From positions 434,001-498,000 of the forward strand of contig CAVUAO010000002.1 in NCBI GenBank assembly GCA_963739515.1: DNA of 64,000 bases, given 5' to 3'. Each line of letters starts with the position of its first letter. Within the stretch, counting starts at the first letter, position 1. Below the pieces are notes generated by a model. The model made no database searches and was not told the origin of the DNA. It was given only the letters and a program-made list of their open reading frames with translations. The position numbers were made by a program, and so were the translations under genes. Shown here one piece after another: positions 51,397-60,020 of the stretch. This stretch comes from JBFYTX01 sp963739515 (lineage in GTDB: Bacteria; Chloroflexota; Dehalococcoidia; Dehalococcoidales; RBG-16-60-22).

Positions 51397-51477
51397 TTCA
51401 TCCTCCTTTGTCCTCCGATGTACCGGGGGACTTGTCTGACAGGGTTATTACCTATTTATATATATAGGCTTTGGTGT

Positions 51478-51690
51478 TTATTTTCTCTGGTCGCGGTAGC
51501 GGATATTCCACTTATTGCACAGGGAGTTGAGGTGCTCGCGGAACTCCGGATTGCCGATCCGGTGAAGCTCGGCCAGAAAGCCGTGCAGCAGTTCGCCGCC
51601 GGTCATGTTCGGCGCCGGTTCGTCCGGGCCGGGCAGGTTAATGTAAACGATTTCCGTCATTAGCTTTTGGTACTCGATCGGTGTCCCCAT
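51478..51690 (-). CDS. Small conserved-looking protein upstream of ftsA
   Basis: The protein has 70 residues with GELLHGFLAELHRIGNPEF and a basic C-terminus. A strong AGGAGG site precedes ATG 51690, so it is probably translated. No family recognised and no membrane segment. It lies 81 bp upstream of ftsA and may belong to the same transcript. Confidence 0.55.
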   Translation of the reverse strand: MGTPIEYQKLMTEIVYINLPGPDEPAPNMTGGELLHGFLAELHRIGNPEFREHLNSLCNKWNIRYRDQRK

Positions 51691-51931
51691 TGGTTTCTTG
51701 ACCTCCTGTTTATTTTTTTATTTTTCCATTAGCTTTGGTTTGTTCGTCAAACCTGCGTCATCATATAACGTTCCATAAGTATCCCACAATTATTGTCCTT
51801 TCTATTTCGTTCATGTCCCTGATAAATTCCATAAAATATAAATCTCTGAAAAATATATTTAACGATAGTACCAAAAACCCCTTGTACCCACTTTTCTTTT
51901 GGCATATAATAATCAAAAATGAGGAAGTCGC

Positions 51932-52624
51932 GTGACTACTGAAAAAGGACGCAAACACTTACCCCCTTACGTTTCTTACCGCACCTTCCGGAACTTTATC
52001 GACCGTTTGCAGCAGCGGCTCCCCTCCCGCATTGACCGCAGTTATTGGGGGGACATTCTTTCCGGCAGCACAGGCACCCAGCTCATGGCCGCCCTGCGTT
52101 TCCTGGGCCTTATCGATGCCAACGGGAAACCGACCGACCAGCTCAAACCGCTGGTGCTGGCCCGGGGAGAGCCCCGCGCGCAACTCCTTCGCAATGTTAC
52201 TTCCCAGGCTTATAGTTTCGTGCTGAAAAGCTCCCTTGATATTGAAAGTGCGACCTACTCGCAGTTGGAAGAGGTCTTTCATAACGCCTTTCAGCTGACC
52301 GACGATGTCAGCCGTAAGTGCGTGAAATTCTTCATCGCTATCTCCGGCGATGCCGGTCTGCCCATTTCGCCTTTCATTATCAAACGCACCCGTTCCGTCC
52401 ACATCGCTAACGGAACTAAAACTCTGGTAAAAAAAGGCTCGATAAGGACGAAACGGAACGGTTCAGTACCACAAGAGGTGGACGGAATTCCAAATAATAG
52501 TACGTGGAACGGCAAACTACTCGATAAGTTCCCCAGTTTCGACCCGTCCTGGAATGATGATCTCAAGACGAAATGGTTTGCCGCTTTTGATGAGCTGCTG
52601 AAAAAAGGAATAAACCGGGGATAA
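51932..52624 (+). CDS. DUF5343 family protein
   Basis: The protein has 230 residues. The N-terminal part, with PPYVSYRTFRNFIDRLQ and ILSGSTGTQLMAALRFLGLID, matches the DUF5343 family; the C-terminal part is basic and low-complexity-like. Function unknown; the pattern suggests a helical DNA- or protein-binding module. It starts GTG 51932 and is alone on the plus strand between ftsA-type and DUF502 genes. Confidence 0.7.
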   Translation: MTTEKGRKHLPPYVSYRTFRNFIDRLQQRLPSRIDRSYWGDILSGSTGTQLMAALRFLGLIDANGKPTDQLKPLVLARGEPRAQLLRNVTSQAYSFVLKSSLDIESATYSQLEEVFHNAFQLTDDVSRKCVKFFIAISGDAGLPISPFIIKRTRSVHIANGTKTLVKKGSIRTKRNGSVPQEVDGIPNNSTWNGKLLDKFPSFDPSWNDDLKTKWFAAFDELLKKGINRG

Positions 52625-52664
52625 AAAGTAATTACTGCTTTGGACACTCCGGAATTATTGCCAA

Positions 52665-53291
52665 CTAAATATTGAGGTTTTTAGTGAAGCTCTCCGGAGC
52701 GGTCATACCGCCGGAGACAATCAATTTAACTGCATCATCAACCGCTATTTGTGTCCGGACGATATCTCTTTCCCTCACTATTTCAAAGGAACCCGACCAG
52801 GGAGTGGGTGAGTGGGGAATCAAGACATTCAAGAATTTCTCGCCACTTTCGGTGGTCATTTCCTTGGTGATAAAACCCAGGGCCCATATGTCTTTACGGG
52901 GGAACTCCAACAGCACGACCTGCAGAAAGCTGGTCTTGTCGGGGGTAGCGACCGTCTGCATGATTCCCCGGATGCCGGAATAAAGACTGCGAAATACGGG
53001 GACCCTCATCATGATGGAGTTCCCGTATTTCACCAGTCTCTTGCCGATATAGTTTCTCGTTACCACCCCCACCACGTAAATAAGCACGATTGTCACGGCA
53101 AATCCGACCCCCCGGATATCGTGCCCCGCAATTTGCCTGATAATCGGTTGTAAAATGTGGTCGATGCCGTCAAAAACCCAGATAAGTATCAGGACACTGG
53201 CGGCCACCGGCACGACGACCAGCAGACCCGCCATAAACTGCGCTCTGATTTTCTTTCCCCAACCTGTTTTCGACTTCTTTTTCTCTTCCAT
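52665..53291 (-). CDS. DUF502 membrane protein
   Basis: The protein has 208 residues, with two transmembrane segments near the N-terminus (FMAGLLVVVPVAASVLILIWV and a second) and a cytosolic beta-rich part. It belongs to the DUF502 family. Start ATG 53291 is directly followed upstream by the TerC stop, so coupling is likely. The function is unknown. Confidence 0.8.
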   Translation of the reverse strand: MEEKKKSKTGWGKKIRAQFMAGLLVVVPVAASVLILIWVFDGIDHILQPIIRQIAGHDIRGVGFAVTIVLIYVVGVVTRNYIGKRLVKYGNSIMMRVPVFRSLYSGIRGIMQTVATPDKTSFLQVVLLEFPRKDIWALGFITKEMTTESGEKFLNVLIPHSPTPWSGSFEIVRERDIVRTQIAVDDAVKLIVSGGMTAPESFTKNLNI

Positions 53292-53292
53292 T

Positions 53293-54240
53293 TCACTCCT
53301 CCCCGTCGGTGCCTGCCTTGGAATGCCTTTTGTTTCTTATCAGCGATAGTAGACCCGCGATGACCAGTATACCCAGCACCACCCCGAGAGACAGTACCAC
53401 CGGCACCTCGTAAAAATCGGAGATTACCATTTTCAGCCCCAGGAGGGCCAGGATGGCGGCGAGACCATAGTTGAGGTAGTAAAACTTCTCTATCACCCCC
53501 GCCAGGGCGAAGTATAGCGACCTCAGTCCCATCACCGCGAAGATATTCGATGTGTAAACGATAAACGAGTCCTGCGTTATGGAAAGGACGGCTGGCACGG
53601 AGTCCATCGCGAAGATGATATCGGTTGTCTCGATGACCACCAGCACCAGCAGGAGCGGCGTTGCCAGGCGCCGCCTCCGCCCCTTCACCAGGAAATGGCT
53701 CCCGTGGTATCTTCTCGTCATTGGCACGAACCGGCGAAAAAGCCGGAGGACCGGATTTTTTTCCGGCTTGATTTCTTCCTCTTCTTTACTGAAAGCCAGT
53801 CTGCCGGCGGTATAGATAAGAAAAGCACCGAAGATGTAGATTACCCAGTGCAGGTTCGTTAGCAGGGTCAGCCCTGTCACGATGAAGATGCCCCGCATGA
53901 AGACGGCCCCTAAAATTCCCCAGAAGAGGACGCGGTGCTGGTAGTGTGCCGGGACATGAAAATAAGTGAATATCAGCAGAAAAACGAAGAGGTTGTCTAC
54001 GCTGAGAGATTCCTCGACAAGATACCCGGTGAGGAAGTTCAGCGCTTTCTGGTGACCTACTAGCACGTAGATACCCAGGTTGAATAATAGAGCCAGGGCA
54101 ATCCAGACGCCGCTCCATATCAGCGCTTCCTTAACCTTTACCGCGTGGGCTTTGCGGTGAAAAACCCCTAGGTCCAAGGCTAGCATCACCGGTATCAGGA
54201 CGGCGAAAACTATCCAGAGTGTTCTTTCACCAGGCACCAT
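53293..54240 (-). CDS. TerC/Alx-family membrane protein
   Basis: The protein has 315 residues with about nine transmembrane helices. It has LDLGVFHRKAH near the start, then ESLSVDNLFVFLLIF and FAMDSVPAVLSIT, the conserved acidic residues of the TerC family. Relatives act in metal-ion (manganese) export or tellurite resistance. It lies 4 bp from rlmN and in one operon with DUF502. Confidence 0.88.
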   Translation of the reverse strand: MVPGERTLWIVFAVLIPVMLALDLGVFHRKAHAVKVKEALIWSGVWIALALLFNLGIYVLVGHQKALNFLTGYLVEESLSVDNLFVFLLIFTYFHVPAHYQHRVLFWGILGAVFMRGIFIVTGLTLLTNLHWVIYIFGAFLIYTAGRLAFSKEEEEIKPEKNPVLRLFRRFVPMTRRYHGSHFLVKGRRRRLATPLLLVLVVIETTDIIFAMDSVPAVLSITQDSFIVYTSNIFAVMGLRSLYFALAGVIEKFYYLNYGLAAILALLGLKMVISDFYEVPVVLSLGVVLGILVIAGLLSLIRNKRHSKAGTDGEE

Positions 54241-54244
54241 TAAC

Positions 54245-55360
54245 TTAAAGCTCCTCTTCTTCAGGATGCGCCGCGGGTGTTTCGGCGTCGCGTATTATCC
54301 GACTGCGCAACTGGCCGCAGCCGGCGCTGATGTCCTGCCCTCTGGATTCTCTCAAGGTTGCGTTAATGCCGGCTTCTTTCAATTCTCGCTCGAAGTTTAA
54401 TATGTCTCGCCGCGATGGCGGCTGGTAAGTCGGGTCGACGTTTGCGTTGGCGGGAATGAGGTTAACATGGCAGTTGAACCCTCGCAAGAGCCGCGCCAGG
54501 GACTGCGCCTGCCTCGGCGCGTCGTTGATATCTTTGAAGAGGATATACTCGAAGCTTACCCGGCGCCCCGTCTCCAAGTAATACTCGCGGCAGGCCGGGA
54601 TAAGCTTTTCCAGCGGGTATTTCTGGTTAATCGGCACCAGCCGGTCACGCAACTGATTATCGCTGGCGTGGAGGGATACCGCCAATCCTGTTTGCAGTTT
54701 CTCCCGGCTTAGCTGTAATATTTGCGGCACCAGGCCGGCGGTAGAGACGGTCATATTACGGGCGCCCAGACCGAAGCCGTCGGGGGAATTCAACAGCTCC
54801 ATCGCCTGCCGCAGTGCGTCGTAGTTTGCCAGCGGTTCTCCCATGCCCATGAAGACAATATTGGTCAGGCGACGTGACTTTCCATTAACATTATGATTTT
54901 GTAAGCGGTGGGCAAAATAAAGCGCCTGGTCGATTATCTCGCCGGCGGTAAGATTGCGCTGAAACCCCTGCCCTCCCGTCGCGCAAAACGGACAACCGAT
55001 GGCACACCCCACCTGGGTAGAAACGCACAGCGTTCGGCGCACCTCGCCGCCTTCTTCCTGGTAAGACATCAGCGCTGACTCTATTGTCTGCCCGTCGGCC
55101 AGGCTGAAGAGGATTTTTATCGTGCCGTCCCGGCTGGTCTCTTCATATACCGGTTTCAGGGAGTGCAGCCGCGTTGTCGCCGTCAACTTTTGGCGGAAAG
55201 CCGCCGGCAAATCACTCATGTCTTCATACGAAGAAGCCAGCCCTCGGTATATCCATTTCCGCAGTTGTTTCGCCCGGTAGCCCGGTTCGCCCAGGGACTT
55301 TACCAGGTCTTCCAATTCGATTTGTGTCATTCCGCTGATGTATGATGGTCTGTCGGCCAT
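54245..55360 (-). CDS. rlmN: 23S rRNA (adenine2503-C2)-methyltransferase RlmN
   Basis: The protein has 371 residues. The radical SAM motif QVGCAIGCPFCATGGQG (C-x3-C-x2-C) and the second catalytic Cys in SAGCGQLRS are present, as is MGMGEPLANYD. It methylates A2503 of 23S rRNA and some tRNAs. I take ATG 55360 (MADRPSYI...) as start, because a TATAAT (55410-55415) lies inside the longer frame and leaves no room for it. Confidence 0.93.
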   Translation of the reverse strand: MADRPSYISGMTQIELEDLVKSLGEPGYRAKQLRKWIYRGLASSYEDMSDLPAAFRQKLTATTRLHSLKPVYEETSRDGTIKILFSLADGQTIESALMSYQEEGGEVRRTLCVSTQVGCAIGCPFCATGGQGFQRNLTAGEIIDQALYFAHRLQNHNVNGKSRRLTNIVFMGMGEPLANYDALRQAMELLNSPDGFGLGARNMTVSTAGLVPQILQLSREKLQTGLAVSLHASDNQLRDRLVPINQKYPLEKLIPACREYYLETGRRVSFEYILFKDINDAPRQAQSLARLLRGFNCHVNLIPANANVDPTYQPPSRRDILNFERELKEAGINATLRESRGQDISAGCGQLRSRIIRDAETPAAHPEEEEL

Positions 55361-55409
55361 TATTATGTCAATCCGGTAAGATAGGAAGATATGTTCTCCC
55401 CTCCTGTGA

Positions 55410-55415
55410 ATTATA
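55410..55415 (-). promoter_or_regulatory. -10 box of the rlmN promoter
   Basis: Minus-strand TATAAT about 50 bp upstream of the chosen rlmN start, followed by AGGAGGGG at 55396-55403. No clear -35 element. Confidence 0.5.
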
Positions 55416-55510
55416 CCATTATTAGCTGGTTTTGTCGGTAAAATCACGGCTGCCAATATATACAAACCGAACTATCGAAAACAACCATATAATATAATAG
55501 GTAATATTTG

Positions 55511-55539
55511 TTGACACCTTTTTATATTAGTGCTATGAT
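55511..55539 (+). promoter_or_regulatory. Strong sigma-70-like promoter for the coiled-coil gene
   Basis: TTGACA (55511-55516), a 17-bp spacer and TATGAT (55534-55539) form a near-consensus promoter, giving a 5' leader of about 215 nt before the coiled-coil gene. A second TATAAT occurs near 55699. The 55361-55762 region otherwise holds no gene. Confidence 0.7.
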
Positions 55540-55762
55540 TCATCATGGTTTGTGTCATGCATAGAATATGCATGTTTTGATAAGGTTATATTTACGATTC
55601 TTTATAAATGTAGTTTCCTTAGTGTCCCGATAAGGGTGGGACGTTCGAATGTTTTTCCCCTATCGACGCGGCGTTCCTTGACGTGGCTGCCAATGAGGTA
55701 TAATATTATTTATTGCTAAATAGCTGTTACTAAATAATCAGTCCTGAAGGAGGGCGTCTACA

Positions 55763-57535
55763 ATGGTTGATAAAAATGTTAAAGTTGCTGAAAAAAGGGA
55801 ACCGCCTAAACCAGCCAAAATAATGAGCAAGCCGCTCCCCCAGATTCTTGATGAGATGGATGACAACATCCGGGCTGCGGCGGAAGCTGCCAGGAAAGCT
55901 GAAGAGGCCGCCAGGGCTGCCAAACAGGCCGCCAGCGATGCTCATCGGGCTTCGACCGAGGCGGAGAAACGGGCTGAAGAAGCCCGTCAGGCCGGCCAGA
56001 TGGCTGCCGAAAAAGCTACCCGGGCTGCCGCGGAAGCGGCGGCTAAAGCCGAAGAGACTGCCCGCCTTGCCAGGTTAGCCGCCGAGGAAGCCGGCCGCAA
56101 AGCCGAAGAGGCTGATGCTTCCACCAAGGCTGCTCTGGCCGCCTTCCGCAAGGCCGCGGAAGAATCGGCTAAAAAAGCTCAGGATGCCAGCGCCGCCGCG
56201 AGGGCTGCCGCCGAGGCGGCTGCCAAGGCCGCTCAGAAAGCGGCTGCGGAAGCTACCAAAAAATCAGAAGAAGCCTTGAGGAGAGCAGAAGAGGCCGCCG
56301 AGGCCGCTAAAGCCGCTGCCGCCAAGGCGATGAAATCCGCCGAAGAAGCTGCGGCTACCGCCGCTGCCAGGGCGGAAGAGGCTGCCCGCCTCGCCCAGGA
56401 AGCCGGAGCCGCCGCCACCCGCGCCGCCAAAGAAGCTGTTAAAAAATCTGAAGAAGCTGCCATGGCCGCCAGGGCTGCCGCCGACCAGGCGATGAAGGCC
56501 GCCATGGAAGCCGCCGAGGCTGCCAAGTTTGCCGCCGAAGAAGCTACCCGCAAGGCGGAAGAACTCGATATGGCGGCCAAGGCTGCTGCCGCGGCAGCGG
56601 AAAAAGCCGCGGAAGAAGCCGCCGCTCGCGCTCAGGGTGTGGCTGTCCAGGCTACCCAGGCTGTCCAGGAGGCCATCGAAGCCGCTAACGCCGCCGGTAA
56701 ACAGGCTGACGATGATGCTAAAGAAGCCAAAGCCGCCCGCGCTGAGCTCGCCAAGTCCGCGACCGGTGAAACTGCCATAAAAACCGAGCAGGCCGGTCGT
56801 AAGGCCAAGCGTTCGGCGTCCAGTGCCTTCCAGGCGGCTGATGCCGTCCAGATCAGGGCTCAGGCCGCGGATATTGCCGGTGATGAAGCCATTGAAGCCG
56901 CCGCTAAGATAACCGGCCGACTCGCCGAAAGAGTCGATGAAGCCGGCCGTGAAGCCAAAGATGTCGCGGCTAAAGGTCTTCAGACTGCTGATAAGACCCG
57001 CAAGAAGGCCGTCGCGGCTGATATCGCCGGCGACGAGGCTATCGAAGCCGCGTCCCAAACTTTGCACGAACTGGTAAAACGCGCGGAAGATATGGCCAAA
57101 GCCGCTGAGGCGGCTGCCACCGCAGCTAGAAAAGCTTCCCGCGAAGCTGAAACTGCGGCTGAAGCCGCCATCAAGTCCGCCGGCGCCGAGGCCGCTCGCA
57201 AGGCGGAAGAAGCTAAGCGTGCCGCTGAAGAAGCCGCCCGCCGTGCCGAAGAGGTCGCCAGGGCCGCCCGTGCCGCCGCCGAGGAAGCCAGACGAGCTAC
57301 GGAAGCCGCCGCCGCCAGGGCTGAGGAAGTCGCCCGGCAGGCTATGGCCTCCGCCGAGGCCGCCGCTAGGGCCGCCGAGGAAGCCGGTGCTAAAGCCGCC
57401 GCTGCCATCCCCACCGCCCTGATAAGGAAAGTGCTCGGCTCCTGGCAATTTATTATGTTCATCATTATTACGGTACTGGCCGCTGTCTTTGCCTCTGTAG
57501 CCATTAGTGTCGGCTTGTCCAGTTTGCCATATTAA
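55763..57535 (+). CDS. Ala/Lys/Glu-rich coiled-coil protein with C-terminal membrane anchor
   Basis: The protein has 590 residues. A short N-terminus includes the motif AKIMSKPLPQILDEMDD, followed by ~500 residues of near-heptad coiled coil (many KAEEAARAA-like segments) and a C-terminal hydrophobic helix FIMFIIITVLAAVFASVAIS. It resembles histone H1-like or LEA-like filaments in composition, but the anchor suggests a membrane-tethered rod. Preceded by GAAGGAGGG. The second copy of its N-terminal motif is in the next gene. Function unknown. Confidence 0.7.
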   Translation: MVDKNVKVAEKREPPKPAKIMSKPLPQILDEMDDNIRAAAEAARKAEEAARAAKQAASDAHRASTEAEKRAEEARQAGQMAAEKATRAAAEAAAKAEETARLARLAAEEAGRKAEEADASTKAALAAFRKAAEESAKKAQDASAAARAAAEAAAKAAQKAAAEATKKSEEALRRAEEAAEAAKAAAAKAMKSAEEAAATAAARAEEAARLAQEAGAAATRAAKEAVKKSEEAAMAARAAADQAMKAAMEAAEAAKFAAEEATRKAEELDMAAKAAAAAAEKAAEEAAARAQGVAVQATQAVQEAIEAANAAGKQADDDAKEAKAARAELAKSATGETAIKTEQAGRKAKRSASSAFQAADAVQIRAQAADIAGDEAIEAAAKITGRLAERVDEAGREAKDVAAKGLQTADKTRKKAVAADIAGDEAIEAASQTLHELVKRAEDMAKAAEAAATAARKASREAETAAEAAIKSAGAEAARKAEEAKRAAEEAARRAEEVARAARAAAEEARRATEAAAARAEEVARQAMASAEAAARAAEEAGAKAAAAIPTALIRKVLGSWQFIMFIIITVLAAVFASVAISVGLSSLPY

Positions 57536-57690
57536 TTGATAGTTCAAGTTCGACCAGGCTTATAAGCACCGGCTCCGGCCGGGCTGGCTACTTTGGTTTG
57601 GTTCGAAATGGCTATTGATTCCATGAACATAATCCAAAAAAGGTGATATAATTAAAAATAAGGAACACGAAAGCGTGAGGAGATATGGAA

Positions 57691-58122
57691 ATGAATAAAG
57701 ATCCTAAGAAACCAGCGGGAGCGTCCGAAGGGTCGTCTAAGGAAGCTACGCAACCAAAGATTATGACCAAGCCCCTCCCCGAAATTCTTGATGAGCTTGA
57801 GAATTATATTAAACGGGTTGAGGAGGCAGTCAGGCTCGCTCAGGCGGCCGCGAAGGATTCCCGCGAAGCTGCTGACATGGCCAAGGAAGCCGGCGAAAAA
57901 GCCGCAGAAGCGGCTAAGAAAGCCGCCGAGGCCGCCGTGGCCAAGGTCAGAGATGAGGCAGCCCGCGTCGCCGATGCCCTGCGTGACCGCATTAGTGACG
58001 TCGACGATAAGCTGGCCAGCCTTGAAGATAAGGTTAAACAGGAAGTTATTGCTCTGGATGATGCCTTCCTGACGCTAAAAGAGCGGCATGTAGAGCAGTC
58101 TCCTTTCTATCAGTCCAAGTAG
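57691..58122 (+). CDS. Short coiled-coil paralogue sharing the KPLP motif
   Basis: The protein has about 143 residues. It has PKIMTKPLPEILDELENYI, close to the motif at the start of the 590-residue protein, then a shorter Ala/Glu/Lys coiled coil and a charged end DKLASLEDKVKQEV, without membrane helix. ATG 57691 has GGAG at 8-bp spacing; ATG 57685 is too close. It is a likely soluble partner of the longer protein. Function unknown. Confidence 0.65.
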   Translation: MNKDPKKPAGASEGSSKEATQPKIMTKPLPEILDELENYIKRVEEAVRLAQAAAKDSREAADMAKEAGEKAAEAAKKAAEAAVAKVRDEAARVADALRDRISDVDDKLASLEDKVKQEVIALDDAFLTLKERHVEQSPFYQSK

Positions 58123-58166
58123 CTTTATCTTGGCCTGAAAATATATTGTATCGGGTCTCCTTTTTT

Positions 58167-58212
58167 AAAAGAACCTGATAAAACGCCGTCAAGCGGAGTA
58201 ACGGTTCTTTTT
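58167..58212. terminator. Terminator after the short coiled-coil gene
   Basis: AAAAGAACC pairs with GGTTCTTTT across a 27-nt loop holding a small CCG/CGG hairpin, followed by T. It lies 45 bp after the stop codon. Confidence 0.55.
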
Positions 58213-58251
58213 ACCGACTTCGATTGATATGGGAGTATATTTGTGCCATGA

Positions 58252-58312
58252 TATAATCGTGTCGCGAATAGGTCGGGTAAGCTTTTTTCTTAAGGAGCTT
58301 CCCGGCCTTTTT
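58252..58312 (+). promoter_or_regulatory. Promoter and attenuator-like leader upstream of ubiA
   Basis: TATAAT at 58252-58257 would start a transcript near 58264. Its leader contains a hairpin (58271-58282 with 58297-58307, one bulge) followed by five T at 58308-58312, an intrinsic-terminator shape 35 bp before the start codon. Transcription of ubiA may thus be attenuated, though the hairpin might serve an upstream transcript. Confidence 0.5.
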
Positions 58313-58346
58313 GTTTACGCTGCCTCTTTAATGGCAAAGGAGCGAG

Positions 58347-59240
58347 TTGGGATTTAAAGTCTGGTTTCTGGAGACCCGACCCCAGTTCCTGACGCTATCG
58401 GTGGTACTGGCTTTTCTGGGTACGGCGGTCGCCTGGTACGACGGCTACTTTAACCTGTGGTACGCCCTGCTCGCGGGGATCGGCCTTGTTTTTACTCACG
58501 CCAGCGTCAATATCCTTAACGACTATTTTGATTTCCGCAGCGGCGTTGACCTTGCCACCAGGCGCACGCCTTTTAGCGGCGGTAGCGGCATCCTCCCGGC
58601 CGGAATGCTCACCCCCCGGCAGGTGCTGTGGCTGGGAATTATCATGCTGGCGCTGGCGGTGCCCATCGGCATTTTTTTCGTGGTCATCCGCGGTTGGGAA
58701 CTGCTGCCCCTGCTTCTTCTAGCGGCCTTTTTTATCGTCCTTTACAGTCCCTTCATCCTCAAGCGCCCCTGGCCGGAGTGGGTGGCCGGGGCCGGTCTGG
58801 GAGCCCTGCCCATACTCGGTCTGTATTTCGCGCAGGCCGGTGCCTACACCTGGACCGCGGCGGTCGCCTGTGTCCCCTCGGCTTTTCTGGTGCATAACCT
58901 GCTTTTGCTCAATGAACTTCCGGATGCCGAAGCTGATACCAGGGCGAGCCGCCAGACGCTACCCATCACTATTGGCAAGAAATGGGCCGCCATCTTCTAC
59001 TCGGCCGTGGCCGCGGCGGTTTACATCTGGATAATCGCCTGGGTGACGATGGGGTTCATGCCCGTCTGGACCCTGCTGGCGTTTCTTTCTCTGCCCCTTA
59101 CCGTCCGGGCCATTAACGGCGCCCTGCATTATGACGACCCCTCCCGGTTTATGCCCGGCATGAAGGCCAACGTGATGTCGATGTTATTAATTCAGACGTT
59201 GCTGGGCATCGGTTATGTTCTGGCCCGCGCCCTCGGTTAA
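58347..59240 (+). CDS. UbiA-family prenyltransferase (MenA-like)
   Basis: The protein has 297 residues with about nine transmembrane helices. The two Asp-rich motifs are NDYFDFRSGVD (about 58-68) and NELPDAEADT (about 190-199). It attaches a polyprenyl chain to an aromatic acceptor, and the methyltransferase encoded 3 bp downstream suggests menaquinone synthesis. The start is TTG 58347, with AGGAG at 58338-58342. Other UbiA members make haem O or chlorophyll, so the acceptor remains to be shown. Confidence 0.85.
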   Translation: MGFKVWFLETRPQFLTLSVVLAFLGTAVAWYDGYFNLWYALLAGIGLVFTHASVNILNDYFDFRSGVDLATRRTPFSGGSGILPAGMLTPRQVLWLGIIMLALAVPIGIFFVVIRGWELLPLLLLAAFFIVLYSPFILKRPWPEWVAGAGLGALPILGLYFAQAGAYTWTAAVACVPSAFLVHNLLLLNELPDAEADTRASRQTLPITIGKKWAAIFYSAVAAAVYIWIIAWVTMGFMPVWTLLAFLSLPLTVRAINGALHYDDPSRFMPGMKANVMSMLLIQTLLGIGYVLARALG

Positions 59241-59243
59241 GTT

Positions 59244-59972
59244 ATGGAAAGCTCAGAACTTCCTCAAACCCCCGCGCCACTCCACGGCATGTTTATCGCG
59301 GTGCCCCCGCGTTATGACCTCGTCAACGGTATTATTACTTTAGGACAGGACCGACGCTGGCGGCGACTGGCATCGTTAGCCTGTCTTGCCGGAAAACCGC
59401 AGTGTGTTCTCGACCTGGGCTGCGGGACCGGCGACCTTTCTATTGAACTGGCACGTCCCTCAGATAAAGAGACGGTCATTATCGGGTTGGATTACAGCCC
59501 ACCGATGCTGGCCCGGGCGCGGCAGAAAGCCTCGAGCGCCGGCGTTGGGGAAAAGGTGCAGTTTATCCATGGTGAGGCCGCGCGTTTGCCCTTTCCTGAC
59601 GCTTATTTCGACGTCGTGGGAATATCTTTTGCCTTCCGCAATTTGACCTACAAGAATCCCCTTCGTGAGGCACACGTCGGCGAGGTCCTCCGAGTTTTAC
59701 GACCGGGCGCGCGGTTCGTTATCGTGGAATCGAGCCAGCCGGAAAACGGTATCATTCGGGCGCTTTTTCATCTTTACTTGAGAGCTTTTGTGAAACCGGT
59801 AGGTATTGTTCTCTCCGGTAATCGTAGCGCTTATCGTTATCTGTCCGAGTCGACGTCGCGTTTCTATTCTCCGGGTGAGGTCCGTGAAATGCTGCTGGCG
59901 GCCGGCTTTAGGGATGTCACCTACCAACCCCTCCTCTTCGGCGCCGCCGGTATTCACGTCGCGGTAAAATAA
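59244..59972 (+). CDS. UbiE/MenG-like quinone methyltransferase
   Basis: The protein has 242 residues. The SAM-binding motif VLDLGCGTGDLSIELA and FAFRNL and VIVESSQPE blocks match the UbiE/COQ5 methyltransferases. It would methylate demethylmenaquinone. It is fused in operon with the UbiA gene (gap 3 bp). The product may belong to a modified naphthoquinone pathway. Confidence 0.85.
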   Translation: MESSELPQTPAPLHGMFIAVPPRYDLVNGIITLGQDRRWRRLASLACLAGKPQCVLDLGCGTGDLSIELARPSDKETVIIGLDYSPPMLARARQKASSAGVGEKVQFIHGEAARLPFPDAYFDVVGISFAFRNLTYKNPLREAHVGEVLRVLRPGARFVIVESSQPENGIIRALFHLYLRAFVKPVGIVLSGNRSAYRYLSESTSRFYSPGEVREMLLAAGFRDVTYQPLLFGAAGIHVAVK

Positions 59973-60020
59973 ACCCTGGGGCGACGGGTTCAAAAAACGA
60001 TAAGCTAAGGTTGTTAGACG

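Noticed and set aside
56264..57547. Minus-strand frame of ~427 codons opposite the coiled-coil gene
   Set aside because: GC-rich Ala/Glu/Lys codons leave few stops on the complementary strand; Gly/Ser/Phe-rich product without a known pattern.
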